Shown one piece after another: positions 1-7,152 of a stretch of DNA of 11,337 nucleotides. The DNA lies in NCBI GenBank assembly GCA_020053565.1, contig JAGVMY010000157.1, forward strand, positions 1-11,337. Direction: 5' to 3'. Every line of letters starts with the position of its first letter. Positions within the stretch are counted from its first letter, which is position 1. The position numbers and the translations under genes are program-made. The notes under the pieces are model-generated. The model made no database searches. It worked only from the letters and a program-made list of their open reading frames with translations, and was not told the DNA's origin. The DNA comes from Thermodesulfovibrionales bacterium. Lineage in GTDB: Bacteria > Nitrospirota > Thermodesulfovibrionia > Thermodesulfovibrionales > SM23-35.

Positions 1-25
1 AAATCCAAAAAACAAAAAAAAGTTT

Positions 26-1852
26 TTATTCGACAGTAACGCTTTTTGCAAGATTTCTTGGCTGATCAACATCACAACCCCTCAACACTCCAATATGATA
101 TGCGAGCAGCTGCATCGGAATAGCCATCACTACAGTGGTAAGATATGGATTTGTGTATGGGACAGAAATACATTTATCTGAAATTCTATGCACCTCACTG
201 TCAGAACTATTTATAATTGATATGACCTTTCCTCCCCTGCTCTTGACCTCCTGAATATTAGAAATTATCTTTTCACGCAGGTTATCCCGAGGTGCAAGGA
301 CAACAACCGGTAACTCTTCATCTATGAGCGCAATAGGACCATGCTTCATCTCACCGGCAGGATATCCTTCTGCGTGCATATATGATATCTCTTTTAACTT
401 TAATGCACCTTCAAGTGCAATTGGATAATTGATACCTCTTCCAAGGAAAAGAAACCCTCTTGCCTTAAAATAATCTCTTGCAGTCATACTGATACTCTCA
501 TCCATAGCTAACGACTCTTCAACCTTTCCTGGAAGCATAAGAAGCTCTCTTAACAATTCTTTTGCGAGACTTTCTGAGATCACACCTCTTATCTTTCCCA
601 GACCGACTGCAAAAAGGTAAAGCCCAACAACCTGAGCGGTGAACACCTTTGTCGATGCAACTCCAATCTCTGGTCCTGAATGAGTATAAAATACCGCATC
701 GGCTTCCCTTGAAGATGTACTCCCGACAACATTACATATACTGAGTACCTTTGCACCAAGCCTTTTCGCTTCTCTCTGTGTCGCAAGTGTATCAGCGGTC
801 TCCCCGGACTGGGTTATCACAATCATAAGATCTCCAGGTTTCACAATGGGACTTCTATAGCGAAACTCTGACGCAATATCAACTTCAACGGGAATTTTTG
901 CAAGTTGCTCAATCATGTACTTGCCTATAAGAGCAGCGTGATAAGAAGTGCCGCAGGCAACAATAAAAATCTTTTCAGTCTTCTTCAATTCATCGATGCT
1001 CAGGCCAAACTCTTCGAAATTCACTTCTCCGCTTTCTGGTGAAAATCTCCCTTTCAGTGTATCTCCTATCGCCCTTGGCTGTTCGTATATCTCTTTAAGC
1101 ATAAAATGCTTATACCCACCCTTCTCAGCCATTGAAAGGCTCCATGGCACAGATTTCACATCCTTTCTCACATTGTTCCCGTCAGGTCCTGTTATCTTGA
1201 TTCCATCATCTGTCATTACAACCATCTCACCATCATCAATATAAATCACGTTTCTCGAATAATTCAGAAATGCAGGAACGTCAGATGCAATGAAAGACTC
1301 ACCCTCACCTAAACCGATAACAAGTGGACTATCCTTTCTCGCACCCACAATCTTACCAGGCTCGTCCTCTTTAAGAACTACAAAGGCATATGTCCCTTTC
1401 ACTTCTTTCAGGGCCTTTCTCACCGCTTCTTCAAATGGATATGTCTTCGCATAATCTTCTATAAGATGGCAGAGAACCTCTGTATCTGTTTCTGACTTAA
1501 ACTGATATCCCTTTTCTACCAATTTCTCTTTAAGATGAAAGTAATTCTCGATAATTCCATTATGTGCTAATACAATGCTGTGAGATTTGTGCGGGTGGGC
1601 GTTTTCCTCTGTGGGCCTCCCATGAGTAGCCCATCTCGTATGACCTACTGCAGTGTGACTGAATGGTTTTTCTGATTCAAAGAGCGAGGCCAGTTCTTTT
1701 ATCTTTCCGGTACTTCTTCTCACCTCAATGCCCTTATCAGAAAAAAACGCAATGCCTGCAGAATCATATCCCCTGTACTCAAGACGCTTCAGCCCCTCGA
1801 GTATCACTGATACTGCATTTCTTTTACCTATATAGCCAATTATTCCACACAT
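26..1852 (-). CDS. glmS: Glutamine--fructose-6-phosphate aminotransferase (isomerizing)
   Basis: Converts fructose-6-phosphate and glutamine to glucosamine-6-phosphate, the first committed step towards UDP-GlcNAc, in the cytoplasm. The 608-residue length is normal for the family. The start Met is followed by Cys2 (MCGIIGYIG), the N-terminal nucleophile of class II glutamine amidotransferases; R73, W74, H77 (RWATHG), N98-G99 (HNGIIENY) and D123 fit the glutaminase site. Two SIS sugar-isomerase domains follow (about 290-425 and 455-600). The C-terminus, DVDQPRNLAKSVTVE (594-608), is the family's conserved tail. It lies 54 bp after glmU on the same strand, so co-transcription is likely. Its ribosome-binding site is weak (only AAGA close to the ATG), suggesting low or coupled initiation. 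A T-rich run follows the stop, but the window ends before any GC-rich hairpin can be judged. The gene is complete. Confidence 0.97.
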   Translation of the reverse strand: MCGIIGYIGKRNAVSVILEGLKRLEYRGYDSAGIAFFSDKGIEVRRSTGKIKELASLFESEKPFSHTAVGHTRWATHGRPTEENAHPHKSHSIVLAHNGIIENYFHLKEKLVEKGYQFKSETDTEVLCHLIEDYAKTYPFEEAVRKALKEVKGTYAFVVLKEDEPGKIVGARKDSPLVIGLGEGESFIASDVPAFLNYSRNVIYIDDGEMVVMTDDGIKITGPDGNNVRKDVKSVPWSLSMAEKGGYKHFMLKEIYEQPRAIGDTLKGRFSPESGEVNFEEFGLSIDELKKTEKIFIVACGTSYHAALIGKYMIEQLAKIPVEVDIASEFRYRSPIVKPGDLMIVITQSGETADTLATQREAKRLGAKVLSICNVVGSTSSREADAVFYTHSGPEIGVASTKVFTAQVVGLYLFAVGLGKIRGVISESLAKELLRELLMLPGKVEESLAMDESISMTARDYFKARGFLFLGRGINYPIALEGALKLKEISYMHAEGYPAGEMKHGPIALIDEELPVVVLAPRDNLREKIISNIQEVKSRGGKVISIINSSDSEVHRISDKCISVPYTNPYLTTVVMAIPMQLLAYHIGVLRGCDVDQPRNLAKSVTVE

Positions 1853-1873
1853 ATCTTAATCAGCACAAAGCAT

Positions 1874-1900
1874 AGAGCAAAGTACATAGGGTGTTGCTCT
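1874..1900 (-). other. Small inverted repeat in the glmU-glmS gap
   Basis: The arms AGAGCAA (1874-1880) and TTGCTCT (1894-1900) are perfect 7-bp complements around a 13-nt loop. They sit just upstream of the weak glmS ribosome-binding site. As RNA this is a modest hairpin with no T-tract after it, so it is not a terminator. It could affect glmS translation or mRNA processing between glmU and glmS, but chance is possible. Confidence 0.35.
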
Positions 1901-1923
1901 TAGCTCTTAGCTCTTAGCTCTTT
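1896..1923. repeat. 7-bp tandem repeat (GCTCTTA, almost four copies) across the glmU stop
   Basis: GCTCTTA occurs at 1896-1902, 1903-1909 and 1910-1916, followed by a one-mismatch copy, GCTCTTT, at 1917-1923. The second copy contains the glmU stop codon (1907-1909), and the last two copies encode the end of the GlmU tail (RAKS). The unit is 7 bp, so gain or loss of a copy shifts the reading frame, which would change only the last few residues of GlmU and the spacing to glmS. Confidence 0.85.
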
Positions 1924-3313
1924 TGCTTCTTTCTTTTTTTACTTTTAACTTCTTTCTCAGAACCCAGTCTTTGATATTTATTTGTCTTGTTCTCCCCATG
2001 CCAAGTGCCAGAGAAGGGACATCATTTGTTATTGTAGAACCTGCACCAACGTACGCACCTTTCCCTATCTTTACAGGAGCAATAAGTTGGGAATCACTTC
2101 CTATGAAGACATTGTCTTCTATTATCGTAACATGTTTTTTATATCCATCATAGTTACAGGTTATTGTACCTGCTCCAATATTAACATTCTTCCCGATTTT
2201 TGAATCTCCGAGATAGGTAAGGTGGGATGCTTTTGTACGGGAGCCGATTACTGATTTCTTCACTTCCACAAAATTTCCTATCTTTACCTCTTCTCCAATT
2301 TCAGAACCCGGCCTTATGTGAGCAAATGGTCCAACAGAGGCTCTCCTCTTCACCACAGACCCCTCAATAAGTGTGGAGTCCTTGATAATAGCACCATCTT
2401 CTACGATGCTATCCTGAATACGAACATTCGGATAGATTGTACATCCTCTTCCTATTCTTGTATTACCTTCGAGATGAACATTTGGATAAATTATTGTACC
2501 TTTGTCTATCTTCACGTCCGTTGATATATATACTGAATTGGTATCTATAAAGCAGATGCCTCTGTTCACCCACTTTTTTATTATCCTGTCTCTCATTAAC
2601 TGCCTTACTTTTCCAAAATCTTTTTTGGTGTTCACACCCATAAACTCATCTTCAGAGCCAATGCAATATGCACCTATCTTTATTCCCTTATCTTTCGCAA
2701 CCCCGATTATATCTGTGAGGTAATATTCACCTTTTGATTCATTAAGCTTTATCTCCTTTAAGAGATGCGGAGTATCAGTCTCAATCGCATAAACCCCGCT
2801 GTTTACTTCCTTTATCTTTTTCTGACGTTCTGTTGCATCCCTGTCCTCGACGATTGATATAATGTCACCTGCGCCATCTCTGATGACCCTCCCATATGAA
2901 CCAGGGTCTTCAGCAATAAATGAGAGCATGGAGACACTATTCTTCTCTTTACTGTGAAGGGTCAAGAACTGTTTAAGTGTCTTTGACATAATCAATGGTG
3001 TATCTCCATTCACAACAACAACTGTCCCTTGAAATCCTTTGAGTGCAGTCCATGCCTTGAGAAGTGCATCTCCTGTACCCATTGGCACTTTCTGCTGAAC
3101 AAAAGAGATCACACTGACATCTCCTATAGATTCTTTTATTTCTTTAAGATGTTTTCCTGCCACCACAACAATCCTGAGGGGGTTAAGTTCATAAAGGGTA
3201 TTTAAGACATGATGAAGCATTGGAGTACCATGCAGCGTATGGAGGACCTTTGGTAAAAATGAATTCATCCGTTTTCCAAGCCCTGCAGCCAACACAACAC
3301 ACATTATCTTCAT
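1907..3313 (-). CDS. glmU: Bifunctional UDP-N-acetylglucosamine pyrophosphorylase / glucosamine-1-phosphate N-acetyltransferase
   Basis: Acetylates glucosamine-1-phosphate and couples it to UTP to give UDP-GlcNAc, used for peptidoglycan and lipid A. The N-terminal nucleotidyltransferase domain (about 1-232) shows LAAGLGKRM (8-16), P21-K22, the metal-binding D104 in VNGDTP, and N228. From about 260 a left-handed beta-helix of hexapeptide repeats carries the acetyltransferase site: R334, K352, H364, Y367 and N387 (HLTYLGD, TCNYDG), all conserved. At 468 residues it is slightly longer than E. coli GlmU, with a Lys/Arg-rich tail (452-468) whose end is encoded by a 7-bp tandem repeat. Its ATG overlaps the TGA of the preceding DUF502 gene by 4 bp (ATGA), which implies translational coupling; no good Shine-Dalgarno is seen. 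An in-frame ATG at residue 4 is an alternative start. Product of the pathway begun by the next gene, glmS. Confidence 0.97.
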   Translation of the reverse strand: MKIMCVVLAAGLGKRMNSFLPKVLHTLHGTPMLHHVLNTLYELNPLRIVVVAGKHLKEIKESIGDVSVISFVQQKVPMGTGDALLKAWTALKGFQGTVVVVNGDTPLIMSKTLKQFLTLHSKEKNSVSMLSFIAEDPGSYGRVIRDGAGDIISIVEDRDATERQKKIKEVNSGVYAIETDTPHLLKEIKLNESKGEYYLTDIIGVAKDKGIKIGAYCIGSEDEFMGVNTKKDFGKVRQLMRDRIIKKWVNRGICFIDTNSVYISTDVKIDKGTIIYPNVHLEGNTRIGRGCTIYPNVRIQDSIVEDGAIIKDSTLIEGSVVKRRASVGPFAHIRPGSEIGEEVKIGNFVEVKKSVIGSRTKASHLTYLGDSKIGKNVNIGAGTITCNYDGYKKHVTIIEDNVFIGSDSQLIAPVKIGKGAYVGAGSTITNDVPSLALGMGRTRQINIKDWVLRKKLKVKKERSKRAKS

Positions 3314-3951
3314 TGTTTCGACTCAGATATCCTTGCAGGGGTAGCAATCCCGCCTGAAAGGATGATCTTAATCCCTTCATCTATGGGGATGTCAGTATAA
3401 TGCACATCTTCTTCCTTAAAAAGGACTATATCCCCAAGATAAAGGTTATTTGTGGGAATATACACAGCCCTTAGATAGATTTCGCTCCCGTCTTTCTGCT
3501 CTTTAATAGTATATTCCTTTGTAAGAAAACCGAATACGAAAACACCAGTTCTTGGATATTCAACAATAACAAATTTTTTAAATGCTGCACCTTGACGTTC
3601 AGGTGAAAAGGCATCAACAAGTTGTTTGATAGCCGTGTATATGCCTTTGAATACAGGTATTTTCAATATAATTTTTTCGAAAATTGTTATGACCTTTCTC
3701 CCAAAGACATTTGTTGAGACAAGACCTGTAATAAAAATAATCACTATTGCTGATATAAAACCGAGACCATAGACATGGTAGCCAAAAATTCTGTAGTAAA
3801 TGGGCTCAAGAAGGCCATCGACAAATCTGAAGAACGATCCTATTATGAGGAAGGTGACAATAATCGGGATCGTTATCAGGAGCCCTGCGAGGAACCTTCT
3901 CTTAAAGGTAGCACGAATGGAAAAAGTTCTTCTATGTGGCAACCTTAGCAA
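3310..3951 (-). CDS. DUF502 family integral membrane protein
   Basis: Function unknown; the family is widespread in Gram-negative bacteria. The protein has a basic N-terminus, then two membrane segments at about 20-41 and 61-79. After these comes the conserved family core: IPVFKGIYTAIKQ (98-110), FVIVEYPRTGVFVFGFLT (127-144), the VYIPTNN motif (163-169) and the closing ILSGG motif (197-201). I expect an inner-membrane protein with most of its mass on one side. The start is uncertain. TTG at 3951 overlaps yebC by 20 bp, but its GAGGTGA Shine-Dalgarno is too close. A second TTG at 3942-3940 (residue 4) is spaced better from the same GAGGTGA. Either way the gene overlaps yebC and, by 4 bp, glmU, so it is part of a coupled operon. 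Being wedged between yebC and glmU suggests an envelope-related role, but that is only an inference. Confidence 0.9.
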   Translation of the reverse strand: MLRLPHRRTFSIRATFKRRFLAGLLITIPIIVTFLIIGSFFRFVDGLLEPIYYRIFGYHVYGLGFISAIVIIFITGLVSTNVFGRKVITIFEKIILKIPVFKGIYTAIKQLVDAFSPERQGAAFKKFVIVEYPRTGVFVFGFLTKEYTIKEQKDGSEIYLRAVYIPTNNLYLGDIVLFKEEDVHYTDIPIDEGIKIILSGGIATPARISESKQ

Positions 3952-4687
3952 TCACCTCGTCAGAGATATCGAAATTAGTATATACATTCTGGACATCCTC
4001 ATGATCTTCAAGTGCATCCATCAGCCTCATCATCTGCTCTGCTGACTTTTCATCAAGAGAAACATAATTTTGGGGAAGCATTGTGATTTCTGCAAGAGAT
4101 ATCGGGATTCCTGATGCTTCGATAGAGGCCTTTACTTTGTTCATGTCCTCAGGAGCTGTGATAATCTCGTAGTTGTCTTCTTTAAGGTCATTTCTCATAT
4201 CTTCAGCGCCTGCATCAAGAGCTATTGTCATTATTGCATCTTCATCAATCTTTGTTTTTTCAACAAGAATATATCCTCTTTGTGTGAACATCCAGGCAAC
4301 ACAACCAGCCTCACCTAAGTTACCAGCATTCTTGCTCATAATATGTCGTACCTCGGAACCTGTTCTGTTTCTATTGTCAGTAAGTACTTCTACGAGTATT
4401 GCAGCACCACCAGGACCATACCCTTCATAGATGGATTCCTCATAAGACACTCCAGGAAGCTCACCTGTACCTTTCATAACAGCCCTCTTAATATTATCAT
4501 GGGGCATGTTCACATCTTTTGCCTTTTCTATCGCAGTCCTCAGCCTTGGATTTCCAGTAAGGTCCCCCCCTCCAATTCTTGCAGCGACTGTAATCTCTTT
4601 CGCTATTTTGGAAAAAACCTTTCCCTTCTTTGCATCAACCTGTGACTTCTTATGCTTTATCTGTGCCCATTTTGAATGCCCTGACAC
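3932..4687 (-). CDS. yebC: YebC/PmpR/TACO1 family protein
   Basis: A cytoplasmic three-domain protein of 251 residues, the usual family length. The N-terminal signature MSGHSKWAQIKHKKSQVDAK is unmistakable. Other family motifs follow: NPRLRTAIEKAK, MPHDNIKRA, YEGYGPGG, NRTGSEVRHI, GCVAWMF and a C-terminal LMDALEDHEDVQNVYTNFD. The family was long annotated as a transcriptional regulator; newer work on YebC and mitochondrial TACO1 points to helping ribosomes through difficult stretches such as polyproline. Which role applies here cannot be told from sequence. The start is GTG at 4687, chosen because a strong GGAGGA lies 5-6 nt upstream and because it begins the family signature. It heads the yebC-DUF502-glmU-glmS run, rather than sitting beside ruvC as in many bacteria. 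Confidence 0.95.
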   Translation of the reverse strand: MSGHSKWAQIKHKKSQVDAKKGKVFSKIAKEITVAARIGGGDLTGNPRLRTAIEKAKDVNMPHDNIKRAVMKGTGELPGVSYEESIYEGYGPGGAAILVEVLTDNRNRTGSEVRHIMSKNAGNLGEAGCVAWMFTQRGYILVEKTKIDEDAIMTIALDAGAEDMRNDLKEDNYEIITAPEDMNKVKASIEASGIPISLAEITMLPQNYVSLDEKSAEQMMRLMDALEDHEDVQNVYTNFDISDEVIAKVAT

Positions 4688-4732
4688 TGCAATCCTCCGG
4701 ATAAATTATCCTGACTCATTTTGTATTATGTT

Positions 4733-4755
4733 TGGTTATTGTAATCTGGTTATTG
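4733..4755. repeat. 9-bp direct repeat in the yebC leader
   Basis: TGGTTATTG occurs at 4733-4741 and again at 4747-4755, a 14-bp period. It lies downstream of the proposed yebC promoter, so it would be in the 5' leader. It might be a protein-binding site or a remnant of slippage. No function can be assigned. Confidence 0.5.
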
Positions 4756-4806
4756 GCTCTTTTCGCTTAATCCACTTATGACATATTCAATCAAGTGCCA
4801 ATTTTT

Positions 4807-4836
4807 ATGATAATTCTATAGGAACAATACTGTCAA
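4807..4836 (-). promoter_or_regulatory. Candidate sigma-70-type promoter for the yebC-DUF502-glmU-glmS operon
   Basis: On the minus strand a perfect -35 TTGACA (4836-4831) is followed, after 18 bp, by TATCAT (4812-4807), 5 of 6 matches to the -10 consensus. The -35 overlaps the stop codon of the response-regulator gene. This would leave a leader of roughly 110 nt before yebC, a length consistent with the 145-bp gap here. It is a match by eye only. Confidence 0.55.
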
Positions 4837-6203
4837 GCCTCAATTCCATATTCTTTAATCTTTGTGAGAAGTGTCTTATAGCTCACTTGAAGAAGTTCAG
4901 CTGCCCTGCTCTTATTCCCTTTTGTGTCTCTGAGGGCCTTCACAATATGCTGGGTTTCTGCAATCCTTAATGCTTCTTTTGCTGTATCCCCGAGAGTTCC
5001 TTCCATGTGAAGAGATCTCACCACAGATTCGGATACAGCTCTCTGGCTGAGCACAACATACTCCGGAGTAATCATCTCCCCATCACAAAGGATAACAGCC
5101 CGCTCTATGGCATTTTCGAGTTCTCTCACATTCCCTTTCCAGTGATAGCTCATAAGTATATCGAGAGTCTCTTTTGAAATACTCTTTATAGAAGTTTTTA
5201 TCTCAAGACAATATTTATTTATGAAATATTTAACAAGTAAAGGTATGTCTTCTTTTCTCTCCCTCAACGGTGGTATCTTTATTGGAAACACATTGAGCCT
5301 GTAAAAAAGGTCTTCCCTGAAATGCTTTTCCTCAACTGCTTTTTCGAGGTCTTTATTACTTGCGGCAACAATTCTCACATCTATCTTAATGCCTTTCACA
5401 CCGCCTACTCTTTCTATCTCACTATCCTCAATCACCCTGAGAAGCTTTGACTGAAGTGCGATATCCATGTCACCAATTTCATCGAGGAATATCGTTCCTT
5501 TATCAGCGAGTTCGAATTTACCAAGTTTCCTTGAATCTGCTCCTGTAAATGCACCTTTTTCATGCCCAAAAAGTTCGGTTTCAAGGAGGTCTCTCGGTAT
5601 TGCTGCACAATTAATCGGCACAAATGGATAATTCCGTCTATTACTCAGGTTATGCAGTGCCCTCGCAAAGAGCTCTTTTCCTGTGCCGCTTTCGCCGAGC
5701 AGGAGCACTGTTGTTTTTGTAGGTGCGGCCTTTTGCACCATTTGCACAACATTTTCTATTTTCTCGCTTCCACCAACAATCCTCGGGAATCCAAACTTTG
5801 ATGCAAATTCCTCTTTTAACAGGATGTTCTCTGTAAGAAGTCTCTGTGTCTCGAGTGCCCTCTTTATGAGCATGAGGAGGTGGTCGGTATCGAAAGGTTT
5901 TGTAATAAAATCGAACGCACCTTCCTTCATAGCTGTAACAGCTAACTCAACAGAACCAAACGCAGTCATGACAATAACAGGTATGAGCTGATTCTCTTCT
6001 TTTGAGACCTTAAGGATATCTATACCGTCTTTTTTAGGAAGTTTAAGGTCTGTAAGAACAAGGTCTATTTTGCTCTCTTTCAGATACTTCATGCCTTCTA
6101 TACCGTCTCTCGCAATGATAACTCTGTAACCTTCAGATTCGAGAGTCTCCTTCAGCATCTCTGACATTGATTCTTTATCTTCTACTACAAGAATGGTCTC
6201 CAT
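4833..6203 (-). CDS. Sigma-54-dependent response regulator (NtrC family)
   Basis: A phosphorylation-controlled activator of sigma-54 RNA polymerase, with all three domains complete in 456 residues. Receiver domain 1-120: acidic pair E8-D9, phospho-acceptor D52, T80 and K102. AAA+ domain about 140-370: Walker A GESGTGKE (170-177), the sigma-54-contact loop GAFTGA (217-222) and Walker B IFLDEI (238-243). A Fis-type helix-turn-helix ends the protein (NKSRAAELLQVSYKTLLTKI). The intact GAFTGA loop means it should be a true activator. No histidine kinase is next to it, so its signal is unknown. It follows the phosphorylase gene by 47 bp on the same strand. The ATG at 6203 has a GGGGTGA Shine-Dalgarno 7 nt upstream, placed inside an RNA hairpin (see 6213-6250). 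The subfamily (NtrC, ZraR or AtoC-like) cannot be settled here. Confidence 0.95.
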   Translation of the reverse strand: METILVVEDKESMSEMLKETLESEGYRVIIARDGIEGMKYLKESKIDLVLTDLKLPKKDGIDILKVSKEENQLIPVIVMTAFGSVELAVTAMKEGAFDFITKPFDTDHLLMLIKRALETQRLLTENILLKEEFASKFGFPRIVGGSEKIENVVQMVQKAAPTKTTVLLLGESGTGKELFARALHNLSNRRNYPFVPINCAAIPRDLLETELFGHEKGAFTGADSRKLGKFELADKGTIFLDEIGDMDIALQSKLLRVIEDSEIERVGGVKGIKIDVRIVAASNKDLEKAVEEKHFREDLFYRLNVFPIKIPPLRERKEDIPLLVKYFINKYCLEIKTSIKSISKETLDILMSYHWKGNVRELENAIERAVILCDGEMITPEYVVLSQRAVSESVVRSLHMEGTLGDTAKEALRIAETQHIVKALRDTKGNKSRAAELLQVSYKTLLTKIKEYGIEA

Positions 6204-6212
6204 AAAATATTC

Positions 6213-6250
6213 ACCCCATTAGAATACCCCGTGTAAAATTCTAACGGGGT
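6213..6250 (-). promoter_or_regulatory. Two mutually exclusive hairpins controlling the response-regulator ribosome-binding site (candidate)
   Basis: In the minus-strand RNA, segment A (ACCCCGTTAGAAT, 6250-6238) can pair with segment C (ATTCTAATGGGGT, 6225-6213): 13 bp with one G-U, loop 12 nt. Segment C includes the GGGG of the GGGGTGA Shine-Dalgarno (6217-6211), so this fold hides it. Alternatively ACCCCGT (6250-6244) pairs perfectly with segment B, ACGGGGT (6232-6226), which lies in the loop of the first fold; this frees the Shine-Dalgarno. The two folds cannot coexist. The structure begins right after the phosphorylase stop codon. No T-tract follows, so a terminator is unlikely. It may instead be a copy of a dispersed palindromic repeat. 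Confidence 0.6.
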
Positions 6251-7036
6251 TCACATCCTCGCTTCTCTCAGGGCATCCTTACAGGCACATCCTCTCTTGT
6301 CTGAAATAAGGTGAAAGGTCTCCTTTAATAAACCACTTACGTGTCCGCTAACTCTTTTCATCATTTCAATAACTTCTGTTGTAGTAAGCCTTTTTTCTGT
6401 TATCCCTGCAGCATAATTTGTCACAACTGCAACACATGCAAAACAAAGCTCACCCTCACGTGAAAGTGATGCCTCGGGCATAACTGTCATCCCTACAACA
6501 TCAGCACCAATGCTCTTAAAAAATATAATTTCAGCTTTGGTTTCAAGCCTCGGTCCATCCACACATACATATGTCCCTGATTTCATTAATGCTATCTCTG
6601 ATTTTTTGCCTGCTTTAAAAAGAGATTCTCTCAACTCATCGCAGTATGGTTCTGTGAAGTCTATATGGACAACGTCATCACCGTCAAAGAATGTAGACTT
6701 CCTCCCCTTTGTCATATCTATAACCTGATCAGGAATTACAATTGTTCCGGGCTTCATCTCAGGACTTATCCCACCTACTGCATTCACTGATATAATCCTT
6801 TCTACGCCAAGTTCCTTGAATCCCCATATATTTGCCCTGTAGTTTATCTGGTGAGGAGGGATACAATGTGGTGAGCCATGTCGTGGAAGAAATGCGACCT
6901 TTACACCTGATATTTCGCCTAAGCGATAGGTATCTGAGGGATCGCCAAAGGGAGTTGTCATCTTTTTGTGCTCAGTAATGGTGAGTCCCGATATATCGTA
7001 ACTACCGCTCCCCCCTACAACTCCTATCTTCGGCAT
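6251..7036 (-). CDS. MtnP-family nucleoside phosphorylase, probably 6-oxopurine specific
   Basis: Cytoplasmic enzyme of the PNP/MTAP family 2, 261 residues, full length. It cleaves a purine nucleoside with phosphate to the free base and a (methylthio)ribose-1-phosphate. Visible motifs: phosphate-site GGSGSYD (8-14), PRHG (51-54), the HQINYRANIW stretch (62-71), NAVGG (85-89), DGPRLET (160-166) and GMTVMPEA (182-189, with M183 and T184). The base-specificity site reads VTNYAAG (205-211). Adenine-specific MTAP has Asp-x-Asp there (human D220 and D222); here these are N207 and A209. Asn at this place is what 6-oxopurine PNPs use, so inosine/guanosine or methylthioinosine are more likely substrates than methylthioadenosine. 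Most pipelines would call it mtnP; I leave the symbol out for that reason. It is the first gene of the leftward run and is divergent from tldD. Confidence 0.9.
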   Translation of the reverse strand: MPKIGVVGGSGSYDISGLTITEHKKMTTPFGDPSDTYRLGEISGVKVAFLPRHGSPHCIPPHQINYRANIWGFKELGVERIISVNAVGGISPEMKPGTIVIPDQVIDMTKGRKSTFFDGDDVVHIDFTEPYCDELRESLFKAGKKSEIALMKSGTYVCVDGPRLETKAEIIFFKSIGADVVGMTVMPEASLSREGELCFACVAVVTNYAAGITEKRLTTTEVIEMMKRVSGHVSGLLKETFHLISDKRGCACKDALREARM

Positions 7037-7047
7037 ATTATTCGCAT
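7024..7047 (-). CDS. Possible 7-residue upstream ORF overlapping the phosphorylase start
   Basis: ATG at 7047 opens a short frame, MRIICRR, that stops at 7026-7024, overlapping the start of the phosphorylase gene in a different frame. GAGGAG (7060-7055) lies 7 nt upstream, the ideal distance for this ATG but 18 nt from the phosphorylase ATG. The phosphorylase itself has only an AGGG about 11 nt away. Ribosomes loading here and re-initiating could couple or limit phosphorylase synthesis. Such short overlapping frames can be fortuitous. Confidence 0.3.
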   Translation of the reverse strand: MRIICRR

Positions 7048-7075
7048 CCCTTTACTCCTCAGTTTTTATGATTAC

Positions 7076-7103
7076 ATAATAGCAGATTATTAAAAATTGT
7101 AAC
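7076..7103 (-). promoter_or_regulatory. Candidate promoter for the phosphorylase gene
   Basis: Minus-strand TATTAT (7081-7076), 5 of 6 consensus, is preceded by TG one base upstream (extended -10: TGC-TATTAT). A GTTACA (7103-7098, 4 of 6) lies 16 bp upstream. A transcript from here would start near 7069, giving a leader of about 33 nt that contains the GAGGAG and the short upstream ORF. Confidence 0.5.
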
Positions 7104-7138
7104 AGCCCATCTCCACCTCGCTAAACTTCCACCACCTT

Positions 7139-7147
7139 TGATATAAT
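7139..7147 (+). promoter_or_regulatory. Extended -10 promoter of tldD, placed for a leaderless mRNA
   Basis: TGATATAAT (7139-7147) is a perfect extended -10 element (TGn followed by TATAAT). No good -35 is seen 16-18 bp upstream, as is usual for this class. The hexamer ends at 7147, so transcription should start at about 7153-7154, the A or T of the tldD ATG. An in-frame TAA at 7144-7146 rules out a useful upstream start codon, and there is no Shine-Dalgarno. Confidence 0.65.
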
Positions 7148-7152
7148 GTGAC

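Noticed and set aside
1..25. Terminator after glmS
   Set aside because: There is a T-rich run on the minus strand after the stop but no GC-rich stem, and the window ends at once, so it cannot be called.
1853..1906. glmS ribozyme or riboswitch upstream of glmS
   Set aside because: The gap is only 54 bp, far too short for the glmS ribozyme, and holds only a small hairpin and part of the 7-bp repeat.
4776..4800. Sigma-54 promoter upstream of yebC (TTGGCAC on the minus strand)
   Set aside because: The -24 half is good but the -12 GC is absent at the required spacing; the nearest TTGAA is one base too close and lacks GC.
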